Counted from the first letter of the stretch, positions 1 to 8,704 are shown. The stretch: 32,168 bases of DNA from Rhodospirillales bacterium (GCA_016872535.1 VGZQ01000002.1:80001-112168); one strand, 5' to 3'. Made by a program: numbers and translations. Notes: generated from the letters alone by a model not told the origin.

Positions 1-291
1 ATCAAGGAACGCAAGCTGGTGCCGCTCTATGGCATCGATTGGCGCGAGGAAAGTCCGGACGCCGGGCCCAACTGGCTCAAGCGCTACGGCGATCCCTACA
101 CGCTGATCGGCGACGATCCGCGCAGCAAGGCCGCCATCGCGTTCGGCGTCACCGGCGCGCCGGAAACCTTCATCGTGGATGGCAACGCCGTGATCCGCTA
201 CAAGCACGTCGGCCCGATCACGCCGGAAATCTGGGACAAGACCCTTTGGCCCCTGATCCAGGAGCTTCGCCGGGAGGCGCGCGGGTCGTGA
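1..291 (+). CDS. ccmG: CcmG/DsbE thiol:disulfide interchange protein (3' part only)
   Basis: This is the C-terminal part of a periplasmic thioredoxin-fold protein; its start and CXXC active site lie before the window. The visible reading frame runs from base 1. It carries the thioredoxin cis-proline segment GAPETFIVD, preceded by GVT, followed by a conserved glycine and the terminal helix (PLIQELRRE). In the family, CcmG reduces the apocytochrome c haem-binding cysteines, or CcmH, before haem attachment. Its TGA overlaps the GTG of ccmH (GTGA), and ccmI follows, which is the standard cytochrome c maturation order and strongly supports the call. Only about 96 residues can be judged, so general DsbE function cannot be separated from a strict CcmG role on sequence alone. 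Confidence 0.88.
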   Translation: MKERKLVPLYGIDWREESPDAGPNWLKRYGDPYTLIGDDPRSKAAIAFGVTGAPETFIVDGNAVIRYKHVGPITPEIWDKTLWPLIQELRREARGS

Positions 292-782
292 ATCGCATCG
301 CCGTTTTCGCCCTGGTCGCCGCGCTCGCCCTGGCGCCCGCGACCGCCGTTCATGCCGTCGATCCGTCCGAGGTCCTGCCCAATCCCGTCGACGAGGCGCG
401 CGCGCGCGACATCAGCAAGAACCTCCGCTGCCTCGTCTGCCAGAACCAGTCGATCGACGATTCCGACGCGCAACTGGCGCGCGATCTGCGCCTCCTGGTG
501 CGCGAACGGATCAGGGCGGGCGATTCGGACAACGACGTGATCGCCTATGTCGTTTCGCGCTACGGCGACTTCGTGCTGTTGAAGCCGCCGCTCAAGGCGG
601 CGACGGTGGCGTTGTGGCTGGGCCCGGCGGCGATCGCGCTCGGCGCGATTTTCGCGGCCGTCGCCTTTTTCCGGCGCCGGCAAAAACCGTCGCCCGAAAC
701 CGTGGCCGCGCCGCTGTCCGAGGCGGAAAAGCGCCGCCTCGCCGCGCTCTTGAAGGATGACGCGAAAGGCGGCGGCCGATGA
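288..782 (+). CDS. ccmH: cytochrome c maturation protein CcmH
   Basis: A 164-aa membrane-anchored periplasmic thiol oxidoreductase of the System I haem-ligation complex. I chose the GTG at 288 because it overlaps the ccmG stop (GTGA) and gives a signal sequence (NRIAVFALVAALALAPATAVHA). The family signature LRCLVCQ is present at about residues 44-50, giving the redox LRCxxC pair. It is followed by the three-helix region (SIDDSDAQLARDLR, YVVSRYGDFVLLKPP) and a C-terminal TM helix (about residues 108-127) with a short basic tail. The length fits the short bacterial CcmH form, with the TPR part encoded separately as ccmI. The stop overlaps the ccmI start as ATGA, so the two are probably translationally coupled. 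Confidence 0.95.
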   Translation: MNRIAVFALVAALALAPATAVHAVDPSEVLPNPVDEARARDISKNLRCLVCQNQSIDDSDAQLARDLRLLVRERIRAGDSDNDVIAYVVSRYGDFVLLKPPLKAATVALWLGPAAIALGAIFAAVAFFRRRQKPSPETVAAPLSEAEKRRLAALLKDDAKGGGR

Positions 783-2158
783 CCGAATTCGTGCTGTTCG
801 CCATATTGCTCTCGGGCGTCGCCGCCGCGCTCCTCGTGTCGCCGCTGCTCCGGCGCGCGCGTCCGTCCGCGACCCGCGCCGAGTTCGACCTGGCCGTGTT
901 CCGCGACCAGCTCGCCGAAATCGAACGCGACAAGGAACGCGGGCTGCTCGATCCGAAACAGGCAGACGCCGCGCGCCTCGAAGTCGAGCGGCGCATCCTC
1001 GCCGCCGACGACGACGCCGAACGGGCCGCGCGCCCGTCCGGCAAGGGGCGCTGGGCGGTGGTGACGGCCGCCAGCGGGGCGCCGATCGCCGCCGCGCTCG
1101 TCTATCTGACGCTCGGCGCGACCGGAATGCCGGATGCGCCCCTGGCGTCGCGGCCCCTTTCTCCCGAGGCGGCGGGACGCCCGTCGGCCGAAGCGCGGCT
1201 GCGCGAGCAGATTCCCGATCTCGACGCCGCGGTCGTCCGCCTGGAAGAGCGCCTCCGCCGCGAACCGGAGGATCAGCGCGGCTGGCTGATGCTCGGGCGC
1301 ACCTACATGGTGATGGAGCGCTACGACGACGCGGCCGCCGCCTTCGCCCGCGCCAACGCCATCGACGGCGATCCCCAGACCGCGACCGAGGAAGCGGAGG
1401 CGCTGATCTTGGCCAACGGCAGCACGGTGCCGCCGCTCGCGCTCAAGATTCTCGGCGAGGTGCTCGCCCAAGACCCGCGCGAGCCGAGGGCGCGTTACTA
1501 TATCGCCGTCGCCAAGGCGCAAGGAGGCGATCTCAAGGGCGCGGTGCAGGAATGGACCGACCTGGTCGCGCTCGCGCCCGCCGACGCCGAATGGCTGCCG
1601 ATGGTGCAAGAACAGATCGCCGAAGCGGTTAAGCAGTTGGGGGTGAAACCCGACTCGTTCGCGCCGTCCGCCGGGGCGCGCGCGCTGCTTCAGGGAACGC
1701 CGGCACCGGCCGCGACGGCCCCGGCCGCGCCCGGACTCCCCGCCGGCCAGGAAGAAATGATTCGCGGCATGGTTTCCCGTCTCGAAACGCGCCTGCAGGA
1801 GAACCCCAACGACGCCGAAGGCTGGCGCATGCTCGCGCGCTCCTACGAGGTGATGGGCGAAACCGCGAAAGCCGACGCCGCGCGGGCCAAGGCCGACGCG
1901 CTCGCCAAGGGCGCGCCGGCCGCCGCACCGGCGCCAATGTCGGCGCCGACGGCACCGGCACCTTCGGTGCCCGCGCTCCCCGCCGGACAGGAGGAGATGA
2001 TTTTGGGCATGGTCGCGCGCCTCGAAGCGCGCCTCAAGGAAAACCCCAACGACGCCGACGGCTGGCGCATGCTCGCGCGTTCCTACGAAGTGCTCGGCCA
2101 GGCCGACAAGGCCAAGGACGCGCGCGCCAAGGCCGACGCCCTTTCGGGCAAGCGCTGA
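779..2158 (+). CDS. ccmI: cytochrome c maturation protein CcmI with duplicated C-terminal TPR module
   Basis: A 459-aa apocytochrome c chaperone. Two N-terminal TM helices (about residues 4-22 and 96-116) flank a charged loop containing EFDLAVFRDQLAEIERD, which is characteristic of CcmI/CycH. The periplasmic part starts with a TPR-like unit (RGWLMLGRTYMVMERYDDAAAAFARA). It ends with two near-identical units, each running from LPAGQEEMI through ENPNDA and GWRMLARSYEV to AKADAL. These are separated by an Ala/Pro-rich linker, with an 80-codon offset. CcmI normally presents apocytochrome c to CcmH/CcmF. The extra copy may extend the peptide-binding surface or may be a recent duplication. The start ATG overlaps the ccmH stop and the TGA overlaps the next ATG (TGATG). 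Confidence 0.93.
   Translation: MTEFVLFAILLSGVAAALLVSPLLRRARPSATRAEFDLAVFRDQLAEIERDKERGLLDPKQADAARLEVERRILAADDDAERAARPSGKGRWAVVTAASGAPIAAALVYLTLGATGMPDAPLASRPLSPEAAGRPSAEARLREQIPDLDAAVVRLEERLRREPEDQRGWLMLGRTYMVMERYDDAAAAFARANAIDGDPQTATEEAEALILANGSTVPPLALKILGEVLAQDPREPRARYYIAVAKAQGGDLKGAVQEWTDLVALAPADAEWLPMVQEQIAEAVKQLGVKPDSFAPSAGARALLQGTPAPAATAPAAPGLPAGQEEMIRGMVSRLETRLQENPNDAEGWRMLARSYEVMGETAKADAARAKADALAKGAPAAAPAPMSAPTAPAPSVPALPAGQEEMILGMVARLEARLKENPNDADGWRMLARSYEVLGQADKAKDARAKADALSGKR
1736..2152 (+). repeat. in-frame tandem duplication inside ccmI
   Basis: Two copies of about 177 bp begin at 1736 and 1976 (both with CTCCCCGCCGG), offset by exactly 240 bp (80 codons). A GCG/CCG-rich Ala-Pro linker separates them. 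The copies have diverged mostly at synonymous positions, and the encoded peptides remain close (ENPNDAEGWRMLARSYEV versus ENPNDADGWRMLARSYEV). The duplication is therefore maintained by selection rather than freshly made. Confidence 0.85.
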
Positions 2159-2607
2159 TGGCGCCCATGACCCGCCGCGCAATCATGATCGGACTGACCC
2201 TCGCCGCCCTCGCCGCGCCCGCGCGCGCGGAAAATACGTTCACCCTCGACTGCCGCGTGACCGAAACCGAGAAGATCGACGCGGGCAGTCCGACGACGCG
2301 CAGCCACACGCTGGTCGTGAGCGTCGACCTCGGCGCCCGGAAATTTTTCGTGTTCGAGGATTCGTCGCGCAGGTATCCCTCCGGCCGGGTCGAGACCATC
2401 CGCGCTCTCGACGCGAACTCGGCGCAACTGACGGCGCCGAGCGAATTCCGCCACGGCACCGAGCACAGCAAGGGCAGCGGACTCGGCCTCGACCTCGGCA
2501 CGCTCGCGCTCGCCGAAACCAACGTGCTGGTCGACGGGCGCACCCGGATTGAAACGACGTTGCGCGGGGCTTGCGAAAAGGCGCCTTTTCGGCCGCTGCC
2601 CAAATGA
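2158..2607 (+). CDS. small secreted protein of unknown function at the end of the ccm block
   Basis: A 149-aa protein that I do not recognise. The ATG at 2158 overlaps the ccmI TGA; an internal ATG at 2167 is an alternative start. The first 28 residues form a signal peptide (RRAIMIGLTLAALAAPARA, then EN), so the mature protein should be periplasmic. The mature part looks like a small beta-rich domain (NTFTLDCRVTETEK, HTLVVSVDLGARKFFVFED) with two cysteines (in LDCRV and RGACEK) that could form a disulfide. No membrane helix follows. Coupling to ccmI suggests co-expression with cytochrome c maturation, but a role there is inference only. A hairpin and AT-rich stretch separate it from pgk. Confidence 0.75.
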   Translation: MAPMTRRAIMIGLTLAALAAPARAENTFTLDCRVTETEKIDAGSPTTRSHTLVVSVDLGARKFFVFEDSSRRYPSGRVETIRALDANSAQLTAPSEFRHGTEHSKGSGLGLDLGTLALAETNVLVDGRTRIETTLRGACEKAPFRPLPK

Positions 2608-2639
2608 CGCCGCCGGGCTTTTCCCGGTTGTCGGCGGCG
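2608..2639 (+). terminator. GC-rich hairpin after the ccm block
   Basis: An 8-bp perfect stem CGCCGCCG/CGGCGGCG (2608-2615 with 2632-2639) starts directly after the TGA at 2605-2607. A competing inner stem CCGGG/CCCGG lies within it. No T-run follows at once; the nearest run (2656-2660) is about 17 bases away. It may slow or end transcription but is not a textbook intrinsic terminator. Confidence 0.3.
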
Positions 2640-2665
2640 CCGATTTCATATTAGATTTTTAGAAT
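2628..2665 (+). promoter_or_regulatory. possible pgk promoter in an AT-rich patch
   Basis: The only AT-rich stretch between the ccm block and pgk holds TAGAAT (2660-2665, five of six -10 matches) and TATTAG (2649-2654). TTGTCG at 2628-2633 is the only -35-like hexamer. No single pair has both good hexamers and 16-18 bp spacing, so the location is supported but not the exact elements. Confidence 0.3.
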
Positions 2666-2694
2666 GTAAATCCGCGAGCGTGGGGAACCCGATC

Positions 2695-3900
2695 ATGGCG
2701 GCCAATCCGTTCAAGACCATCGACGACTTCGACGTGAAGGGTAAGCGCGTGCTGGTGCGCGCCGATCTCAACGTGCCGATGAAGGACGGCCAGGTCACCG
2801 ACCTGACGCGGCTCGAACGCACCGCGCCGACCATCCGCGAACTCGCGCGCAAGGGCGCCAAGGTGATCGTGCTAGCCCACTTCGGCCGCCCCAAGGGAAA
2901 GCCCGCGCCCGATATGTCCCTGAAGCCGGTCGCCGCCGCGCTCGGCAAGGTGATGGGCCGCCCGGTGCCGTTCGCGGCCGATTGCGTCGGCGCGCCGGCG
3001 GCGGCGACCGTCGCCGGCCTCAAGGACGGCGACGTCGCGGTGCTGGAAAACCTCCGCTTCCACGGCGCGGAGGAAAAAAACGATGCCGCGTTCGCGGGCC
3101 GGCTCGCCGAACTCGGCGATCTCTACGTCAACGACGCGTTTTCCTGCGCGCACCGGGCGCACGCCTCGACCGAGGCGATCGCGCGCCTCTTGCCCGCCGC
3201 CGCCGGGCGGCTGATGCAGGCGGAATTGGAGGCGCTCGGCCGCGCGCTGGAGGCGCCCAAGCGGCCGCTCGCGGCGCTGGTCGGCGGCGCCAAGGTTTCG
3301 ACCAAGATGGAGGTACTCGGCCACCTCGCCGCCATGGTCGACGTGCTGATCATCGGCGGCGGCATGGCCAACACCTTCCTGTTCGCGGCCGGGGTCGACG
3401 TCGGCAAGTCGCTCTGCGAAAAAGAGATGGCGATCCAGGCGCGCGCCATCCGCGAGGCCGCCGCCAAGCGCGGCTGCAAGGTGGTGCTGCCGGCGGACGC
3501 GGTCGTCGCCCGCGAGTTCAAGGAGGGCGCTCCCTCGCGCGCCGTCGCCCTCGACGCGGTGCCGGCCGATTCCATGATCCTCGACGTCGGGCCGAAGTCG
3601 GTCGCCGAGCTGGCCAAGATCCTCGCCGACTGCCGCACGCTGGTCTGGAACGGGCCGCTCGGCGCGTTCGAGATACCGCCGTTCGACGCCGGCACCAACG
3701 CGGTCGCGCGCGAGGCGGCGAAACTGACCAAGGCGGGAAAACTGCTCAGCGTCGCCGGCGGCGGCGACACGGTCGCGGCGCTGGCGCACGCGGGCGTGGT
3801 CGAGGATTTCTCCTACGTCTCGACCGCGGGCGGCGCGTTCCTCGAATGGCTCGAAGGCAAGGACCTGCCCGGCGTCGCGATCCTGAAAGCGCGCGCCTGA
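2695..3900 (+). CDS. pgk: phosphoglycerate kinase
   Basis: A 401-aa cytosolic glycolytic/gluconeogenic enzyme catalysing ATP + 3-phosphoglycerate to ADP + 1,3-bisphosphoglycerate. I prefer the ATG at 2695 ([12 protein letters not shown]) over the in-frame GTG at 2680, because GGGGA lies about 8 bases upstream and the length then matches the family. Visible signatures are [11 protein letters not shown] (substrate loop), [51 protein letters not shown] (hinge and nucleotide site), [17 protein letters not shown] and the C-terminal GGGDTVAAL. No gap or aberrant residue was seen. It stands alone without gap or fba in view, and ends 7 bp from the stop of the convergent chemoreceptor-like gene. Confidence 0.97.
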   Translation: MAANPFKTIDDFDVKGKRVLVRADLNVPMKDGQVTDLTRLERTAPTIRELARKGAKVIVLAHFGRPKGKPAPDMSLKPVAAALGKVMGRPVPFAADCVGAPAAATVAGLKDGDVAVLENLRFHGAEEKNDAAFAGRLAELGDLYVNDAFSCAHRAHASTEAIARLLPAAAGRLMQAELEALGRALEAPKRPLAALVGGAKVSTKMEVLGHLAAMVDVLIIGGGMANTFLFAAGVDVGKSLCEKEMAIQARAIREAAAKRGCKVVLPADAVVAREFKEGAPSRAVALDAVPADSMILDVGPKSVAELAKILADCRTLVWNGPLGAFEIPPFDAGTNAVAREAAKLTKAGKLLSVAGGGDTVAALAHAGVVEDFSYVSTAGGAFLEWLEGKDLPGVAILKARA

Positions 3901-3907
3901 CGACGCG

Positions 3908-5815
3908 TTACGCCTTGTCGCGACCCGACTCGGGCTTCGGCTTCTCGCCCTTGGCGGGCTGGGCGTGCGGGCGCACGCGCGCCAGCACGTCGTCGAGCAT
4001 GTGGTGCAGGTACTCGGACTGCGCCAGCAGCTGCTGGGTCGCCTCCAGCGCCTGGTTCGAGGCGCCCGCCGCCACTTCCTGGGCGATGCCGGTGACGCCG
4101 ACCAGCGCCGCGTGCGCGGCCTGGACCGTGCGCTCGGCCCGGTCGACCATGTCGCGCATCTGGTCGAAACGCGCGCTCGACTGGGCCTCGGCCGAATCGG
4201 GGGGCAGCTTCACGTCGGGCGAGAACAGCACCAGGTTGTCTTCCGCGCCGCGCGCCTCGCGCACGCCGGCCTTGAAGGCGATCAGGTTGGCCTGGTCGCG
4301 GATGGCGGCGACGAGCGAGCCCATCTCGACCACCTTCTCGGTCGCGTCGGCGATGCCGCGCACCAGGTCCTCGGTCCGTTCCACGTCGCGGGTCGCGTTG
4401 CTGACCGCGCGGCTGAAATGGGCGAGCTTCTGGCCGAGGCTCGCGAACCGCCCCTTGGGATGGCCGAGCCCGGCGACTTCCTCGCCAGGTTCCGCGGGCG
4501 GTTCCGGCTCCGGCGATGGCGCGGGCGGCTGGGCGGCGGTTTCCGCGGCGGGCGCGGGCGACGGAATGGGCATCGGTTCGGGCACGGTTTCGGGTTCCGG
4601 CTCGGGCTCGGGCAACGCGGCGGGCGCGGCCGCGTGCGCCTCGGCGAGCGCGCGCTTGGCGTCATCGAGTTCGGCCCGCACGCGGTCGAGCTCGTCGAGG
4701 GTCGCCGCCCACCGGTCGAGCGCGCGCGCCACCTGGCCGACCGCGTCGACGTTGCCGCGCACCGGAATCGGCACGTCGCGCTCGCCGTCGGCGAGGCGGG
4801 CGGCGGCCGCGGCCACCCGGCGGACCGGCGCGTAGACGCTGCGCAGCAGAAGCGCCGCGAACAGCACGAGGAAGACCAGTATGCCGCCGGCGCCGCCCGC
4901 GACCGCGATCCGGGCGAAGGCGCGGGTGCGGGCCACGTTTTCGGCCGCGAGCGCCGTCGCCCGCTCGGCGGCCAGCACGATCTCCTCCAGACTCGGCCCC
5001 ATGTAGGCGAAGACCTCGTCGAAGGCGCGGGTTTCGCGGTCGATCTTGAGCCGCGCGTTGATCAGCGCGCCGGCGTCGGTTTCATGGGTCTTGATCGAGG
5101 CTTCGAGCGCCGCCTTGTCGCGCGGCGTCAGCTGCGCGGCGGCGACCAGCAGGCGGAGCGTTTCGTAGTTCTTCTCGATCAGGGCGTGATCGACCTTGGT
5201 TTCCGGCAGAAGCGATTCGCGCACGATGCGGTTGACGCGCGCGATCTGGGTCATCGCGGCGGCGAGGTTGAGCTCGCGGAACTTGGCTTCCAGCGCGCTC
5301 GCGGTCTTGGCCACGTCCCCGCGCAGGCCCTTGTCGGCGGAAAGCCCGATCAAGGTCTCGATCTTGACCGCTTCCGCGAAGTGGGAGCCGTACTGGAGGA
5401 GCCCGTCGCGCACCGTGGCGACGTGCGATTGCAACGGCTTGGCCGCCGGCAGGTTGTAGAGGGCATCGAGGGTGCGCGCCGCCTGCTCGCTCGCGGCAAC
5501 CAGGGTTTCGCTCGCCGCCGGGTCCTTGCGCAGGAGAAAGTCCTTTTCGTGGACGCGGAGCTGCAACACCTCGCGCCGCGCCGTTTCGGCGAGCTGCGCC
5601 AGCCGTTGCGCCTGGGCCGTTTCCCCGAGAGCGTGATCGGCCAGCCCGTCCACCCGGTAGAGAACGCCGCCGAGGCCGCCGATCAGCACCAGTCCGACGA
5701 AGACCAGCAGCCCCGCGCGCGAGCCGATCCGGGTGCCGCCCATGAACGAGCGTTCGGCGTAGCCGCGCGCGCGGCCGCCGATAAGGTCGCTGTCGAGGGG
5801 GCGTCGTTCGCTCAT
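3908..5815 (-). CDS. two-TM chemoreceptor-like protein (HAMP, degenerate signalling domain)
   Basis: A 635-aa inner-membrane sensor-like protein. TM1 is at about residues 33-53. A periplasmic helical domain (about 54-300) contains RVHEKDFLLR, the motif typical of HBM/TarH-like sensors. TM2 is at about 303-325, and a HAMP-like segment follows (RSVYAPVRRVAAAAARLADGE). A coiled coil, a Glu/Pro repeat linker (about 402-445) and an MCP-like helical hairpin (about 455-615) complete it. The tip keeps IRDQANLIAFKAGVREAR, resembling the IADQTNLLALNAAIEAAR of real MCPs. However, it lacks the downstream ARAGE and FAVVAxEVR parts; an unrelated DNLVLFSPDVKLPPD segment replaces them. It may signal poorly to CheA, or serve a non-chemotactic partner. 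The start at 5815 fits a promoter just upstream; an in-frame start at 5992 would add 59 unlikely residues. Confidence 0.82.
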   Translation of the reverse strand: MSERRPLDSDLIGGRARGYAERSFMGGTRIGSRAGLLVFVGLVLIGGLGGVLYRVDGLADHALGETAQAQRLAQLAETARREVLQLRVHEKDFLLRKDPAASETLVAASEQAARTLDALYNLPAAKPLQSHVATVRDGLLQYGSHFAEAVKIETLIGLSADKGLRGDVAKTASALEAKFRELNLAAAMTQIARVNRIVRESLLPETKVDHALIEKNYETLRLLVAAAQLTPRDKAALEASIKTHETDAGALINARLKIDRETRAFDEVFAYMGPSLEEIVLAAERATALAAENVARTRAFARIAVAGGAGGILVFLVLFAALLLRSVYAPVRRVAAAAARLADGERDVPIPVRGNVDAVGQVARALDRWAATLDELDRVRAELDDAKRALAEAHAAAPAALPEPEPEPETVPEPMPIPSPAPAAETAAQPPAPSPEPEPPAEPGEEVAGLGHPKGRFASLGQKLAHFSRAVSNATRDVERTEDLVRGIADATEKVVEMGSLVAAIRDQANLIAFKAGVREARGAEDNLVLFSPDVKLPPDSAEAQSSARFDQMRDMVDRAERTVQAAHAALVGVTGIAQEVAAGASNQALEATQQLLAQSEYLHHMLDDVLARVRPHAQPAKGEKPKPESGRDKA

Positions 5816-5843
5816 CGATCCGTCCGTTGCGGGGGCTCTTGCC

Positions 5844-5872
5844 AGTGTAGCCGATTGGGTTCCGCGGGTGAA
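5844..5872 (-). promoter_or_regulatory. sigma70-type promoter for the chemoreceptor-like gene
   Basis: Reading the minus strand, TTCACC (5867-5872) and TACACT (5844-5849) are separated by exactly 17 bp. Each hexamer matches four of six consensus positions. Transcription would begin about 20-25 bases before the ATG at 5815, which supports that start over one at 5992. The rest of 5873-6049 shows only the hairpin at 6022-6046. Confidence 0.45.
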
Positions 5873-6021
5873 CCTTCCTACGCCCGCCGATCCAGCCTTC
5901 GCAGCCGAAGCGGCTGCTTCGGCGGAGTAGGCAACGGGCTTCGCGAAGGCGGGTCCCCGCGCCGGCTTTTTATTCCGCGGCTTTTTTACCAAATTAAGCC
6001 ATGACGATCGATCGTGCCTTC

Positions 6022-6046
6022 CGGACGCCTCGTGTCCGGGCGTCCG
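6022..6046. terminator. hairpin between the lipid-ligase gene end and the chemoreceptor promoter
   Basis: A perfect 8-bp stem CGGACGCC/GGCGTCCG (6022-6029 with 6039-6046) with a 9-base loop sits just past the stop at 6050 of the minus-strand ligase gene. No T-run follows on the minus strand, so it may stabilise the 3' end or act with Rho rather than as an intrinsic terminator. Confidence 0.35.
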
Positions 6047-6049
6047 ATC

Positions 6050-8704
6050 TCAGCCCCTCTGGCCGAACTCATTTGAAGCCGCGCCTAACGTGAGGACGAT
6101 ATCGCGGACACCGTTGGCTATCCGTTCTGGCGCGCTCTTACCATGGCCTGCGCTCTCAAGCGCGGATGCGCTGACGGGACGATCGAAGCTCACCGCGATA
6201 GAGGCTAGGCGCGGCCAACGCCTTTTGCGCGGCCATGCATCGAACGTTCCGGCGATAAGGGCGGGAACGATGGGCACCTTGTGCCGGTCGACAATGACGC
6301 CGATGCCGGGATTGAACCTCTGCAGCTGTCCGTCCGGTGACCGGGCCCCCTCCGGAAACCACACGAGGACATGCCCGTGATCGAGAACGGCCGCGCCGAG
6401 CGATAAACTCGATCCGACCGCGCGATCCGGGTCTACCGGAATCACCTGCGCGACGCGGCTGAACCATCGCGTTACCGGTCCCTTGAAAAGCAGTCCGGTC
6501 CATCCGCCCCAGTAGGTCCGGCGAAGCATCGGCCAAGGCAGTGCCGCGGCAATCGCGAAGGGGTCGAGGAAGCTCGCGTGGTTAGGACAAATGACGAAGG
6601 GGCATTCTCGCGGAAGATGCTCGACGCCACGGACCTCGAGTCGAAAAACGCCGCGCAGAATCACCCGGTTGAGCGCGGCCAGGATCCATTGAATCGTGCG
6701 GGTGCCCGGCCCATGCTCGGTCAGCCACGAGCCACGCACCGGCAAGCGCTGGGACAAAGACTCGGCTGACTGCGCTGTAGCGGCGGACGCTTCGCGCAAC
6801 AAATCCCGCAGGGTAATTACGCGGGCAATTGAATCCTCGGTCAGAGTGATGCCAAGCGCGTTTTGCATGTCCAGCGTCAGATCGATCCATCCCAGCGAAT
6901 CGACGCCCAGGTCAAGTTGAGGGCTCGTGTCGAGGGACAGCGGCCTGTCTGGAAATCGCGCGTGAAGCCAAGCCCAGAGACGCGCCCCCGCCGGCGAGGC
7001 CAAAAGAGCTTCGTCTTCGACGGAGACCGAATCCGTCGGCGGCGGCATGTGTCCCTCGCGCGCCCGCGCATAAAGCGACCTCAACAAGTGGCGCCGAAGC
7101 TTGCCGAGATGGGTCCGTGGCAGCGCGTCCCGAATCACCGCGAATCCGGCGACGCGCGCATACGAAGGAAGCCGCGATCCGCTCTCCGCCAATGCCTCCC
7201 GAAGCGACGCCTCCACCCGGCTGGCGCCAAGAGCTCGTATCGCGTCGAGATTGGGAACGATCAGGGCGACCAGCACGCCGGCGTCCGACAAGACCGCGAC
7301 CTCCCGAATGAGCGGGTGGTCGGCGTAAATCTCCTCCACGGACTCGGGAAAAATCTTCTTCCCGTCGGAGAGTACGATCGTCTCCGTTGCGCGGGCCACG
7401 ATGTGAAGGAAGCCGTCCGTGTCCATGAAACCCAGGTCGCCGGTGCGGAACCAACCATCGGAACTGAACGCCGCACGAGTCGCGTCCTGATTGTCGCGGT
7501 ATCCAGCGAACACATTCGGGCCACGGGCCTGAATTTCCCCCACGCCGTTTTGATCGGGATTCGCGATTCGCAGCGCCACTTCCTTGAGGGGCAGTCCGGC
7601 GGTCCCGATACGCTTGGCATTCATTCGATTGAACGTAAGTATCGGCGCGGCCTCGGTGAGGCCGTAGCCGGTCAGAACATCCCACCCGAGTCCCTCAAGG
7701 GCCGATTCGACTTCGGGATCGAGCGCCGCGCCGCCCGAGACGAGCAGCCCGAGACTGGGGGCGATCTCCTTGTGCAAGCGCCGGAACAAGATACGCCCTA
7801 TCTTGAGGCCGATTCGCCGACGTGCCCAGATCGACGCCACGAGCAACAACTGGCCGATGGCGGCCGTAATTTTCCCGCGACCGCGAAGGCGCGCGCGAAT
7901 CGTGGACAACAGGGCTTCGTAGAATCGGGGAACGCCGACCAAGTGGGTCGCCCGGGAGCGTTGCAGCGCCTCACGGATCTCCGGCCCGCTGATGCCGGCG
8001 GGAAAAACGACGGTGGCCCCGCTCGCGAGCGGTACCAAGAGCCCGCCCATGAGCGGATAGATGTGATGAAGGGGGAGAGGCAGCAGTACGCGATCTCCAA
8101 ATTTGACGAGACGCTCGGCCAAAAGGGCATTCAGGTTGGCGATCAGGTTGGCGTGGCTCAATGGCACGGCCTTGGGCGAGCCTGTGGTCCCGGAGGTATG
8201 GACGATCATCGCGATGTCTTCGGGAGATATTGGCGGGTGCGCGCGTCGGGTATCGGCAGGCAGTGTCTCCCAAGACGATCGGCGATCGTCCTGAAGCCAT
8301 TGATCGCCGAGAATCATCACGGTTGGGGCCGACGCTGACTGGAACGGCGCGCGCCTCGCGTGCGTGGCGGACGCGAAAACGAGGCGGCATTTGGTATTCG
8401 TGAGCGCGGACGCAAGGTTGTCGTCGCTGGCGAACTCGTCGAACGGCATCGCCGTGGCGCCGGCACTGACGATGGCGATGTAGGCCGCCACCCAGTGCGA
8501 ACTGTTCGGCCCGAGCAGTCCGACCGGCTCGCCGCGACCAACGCCGTGGGCGATCAGTCCGGCGACTACGCGCCCCACGATGTGAGCAAGTCCCGCGTAA
8601 GATACCGTTTCCGCATGCGACGTGCCGTGCGCGACCAACGCCGGCGCATCGCCACGTTCCGCAAATGAAGCCAGGAGGTCTGCCAGCGTCCGGTGGGTGA
8701 TCAT
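6050..8704 (-). CDS. fused acyl-AMP ligase / acyl carrier domain / PlsC-type acyltransferase
   Basis: An 884-aa three-domain protein. Residues 1-550 form an ANL adenylating enzyme: the AMP loop is in HTSGTTGSPKAVPLSH (about 169-184), with GYGLTEAAP (347-354), GWFRTGDLGF (417-426) and catalytic-type Lys535 in THLGKLRR. Residues 575-640 form a carrier domain with DLGVDSLGW, where Ser603 is the predicted phosphopantetheine site. Residues 680-875 form a PlsC/LPLAT domain with NHASFLD (His709, Asp714) and FPEGARS (783-789). Inference: it activates a fatty acid, loads its own carrier domain and transfers the acyl chain to a lysophospholipid or similar acceptor. E. coli Aas has related activities, but with the acyltransferase first and no internal carrier. 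An in-frame GTG at 8749 is an alternative start. ATG 8704 is favoured because the domain begins there and it overlaps a TGA (ATGA). Confidence 0.88.
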   Translation of the reverse strand: MITHRTLADLLASFAERGDAPALVAHGTSHAETVSYAGLAHIVGRVVAGLIAHGVGRGEPVGLLGPNSSHWVAAYIAIVSAGATAMPFDEFASDDNLASALTNTKCRLVFASATHARRAPFQSASAPTVMILGDQWLQDDRRSSWETLPADTRRAHPPISPEDIAMIVHTSGTTGSPKAVPLSHANLIANLNALLAERLVKFGDRVLLPLPLHHIYPLMGGLLVPLASGATVVFPAGISGPEIREALQRSRATHLVGVPRFYEALLSTIRARLRGRGKITAAIGQLLLVASIWARRRIGLKIGRILFRRLHKEIAPSLGLLVSGGAALDPEVESALEGLGWDVLTGYGLTEAAPILTFNRMNAKRIGTAGLPLKEVALRIANPDQNGVGEIQARGPNVFAGYRDNQDATRAAFSSDGWFRTGDLGFMDTDGFLHIVARATETIVLSDGKKIFPESVEEIYADHPLIREVAVLSDAGVLVALIVPNLDAIRALGASRVEASLREALAESGSRLPSYARVAGFAVIRDALPRTHLGKLRRHLLRSLYARAREGHMPPPTDSVSVEDEALLASPAGARLWAWLHARFPDRPLSLDTSPQLDLGVDSLGWIDLTLDMQNALGITLTEDSIARVITLRDLLREASAATAQSAESLSQRLPVRGSWLTEHGPGTRTIQWILAALNRVILRGVFRLEVRGVEHLPRECPFVICPNHASFLDPFAIAAALPWPMLRRTYWGGWTGLLFKGPVTRWFSRVAQVIPVDPDRAVGSSLSLGAAVLDHGHVLVWFPEGARSPDGQLQRFNPGIGVIVDRHKVPIVPALIAGTFDAWPRKRRWPRLASIAVSFDRPVSASALESAGHGKSAPERIANGVRDIVLTLGAASNEFGQRG

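Noticed and set aside
560-2182. 540-codon antisense frame opposite ccmH-ccmI
   Set aside because: Arg/Gly/His-rich shadow of a high-GC gene; the plus strand has clear CcmH and CcmI motifs.
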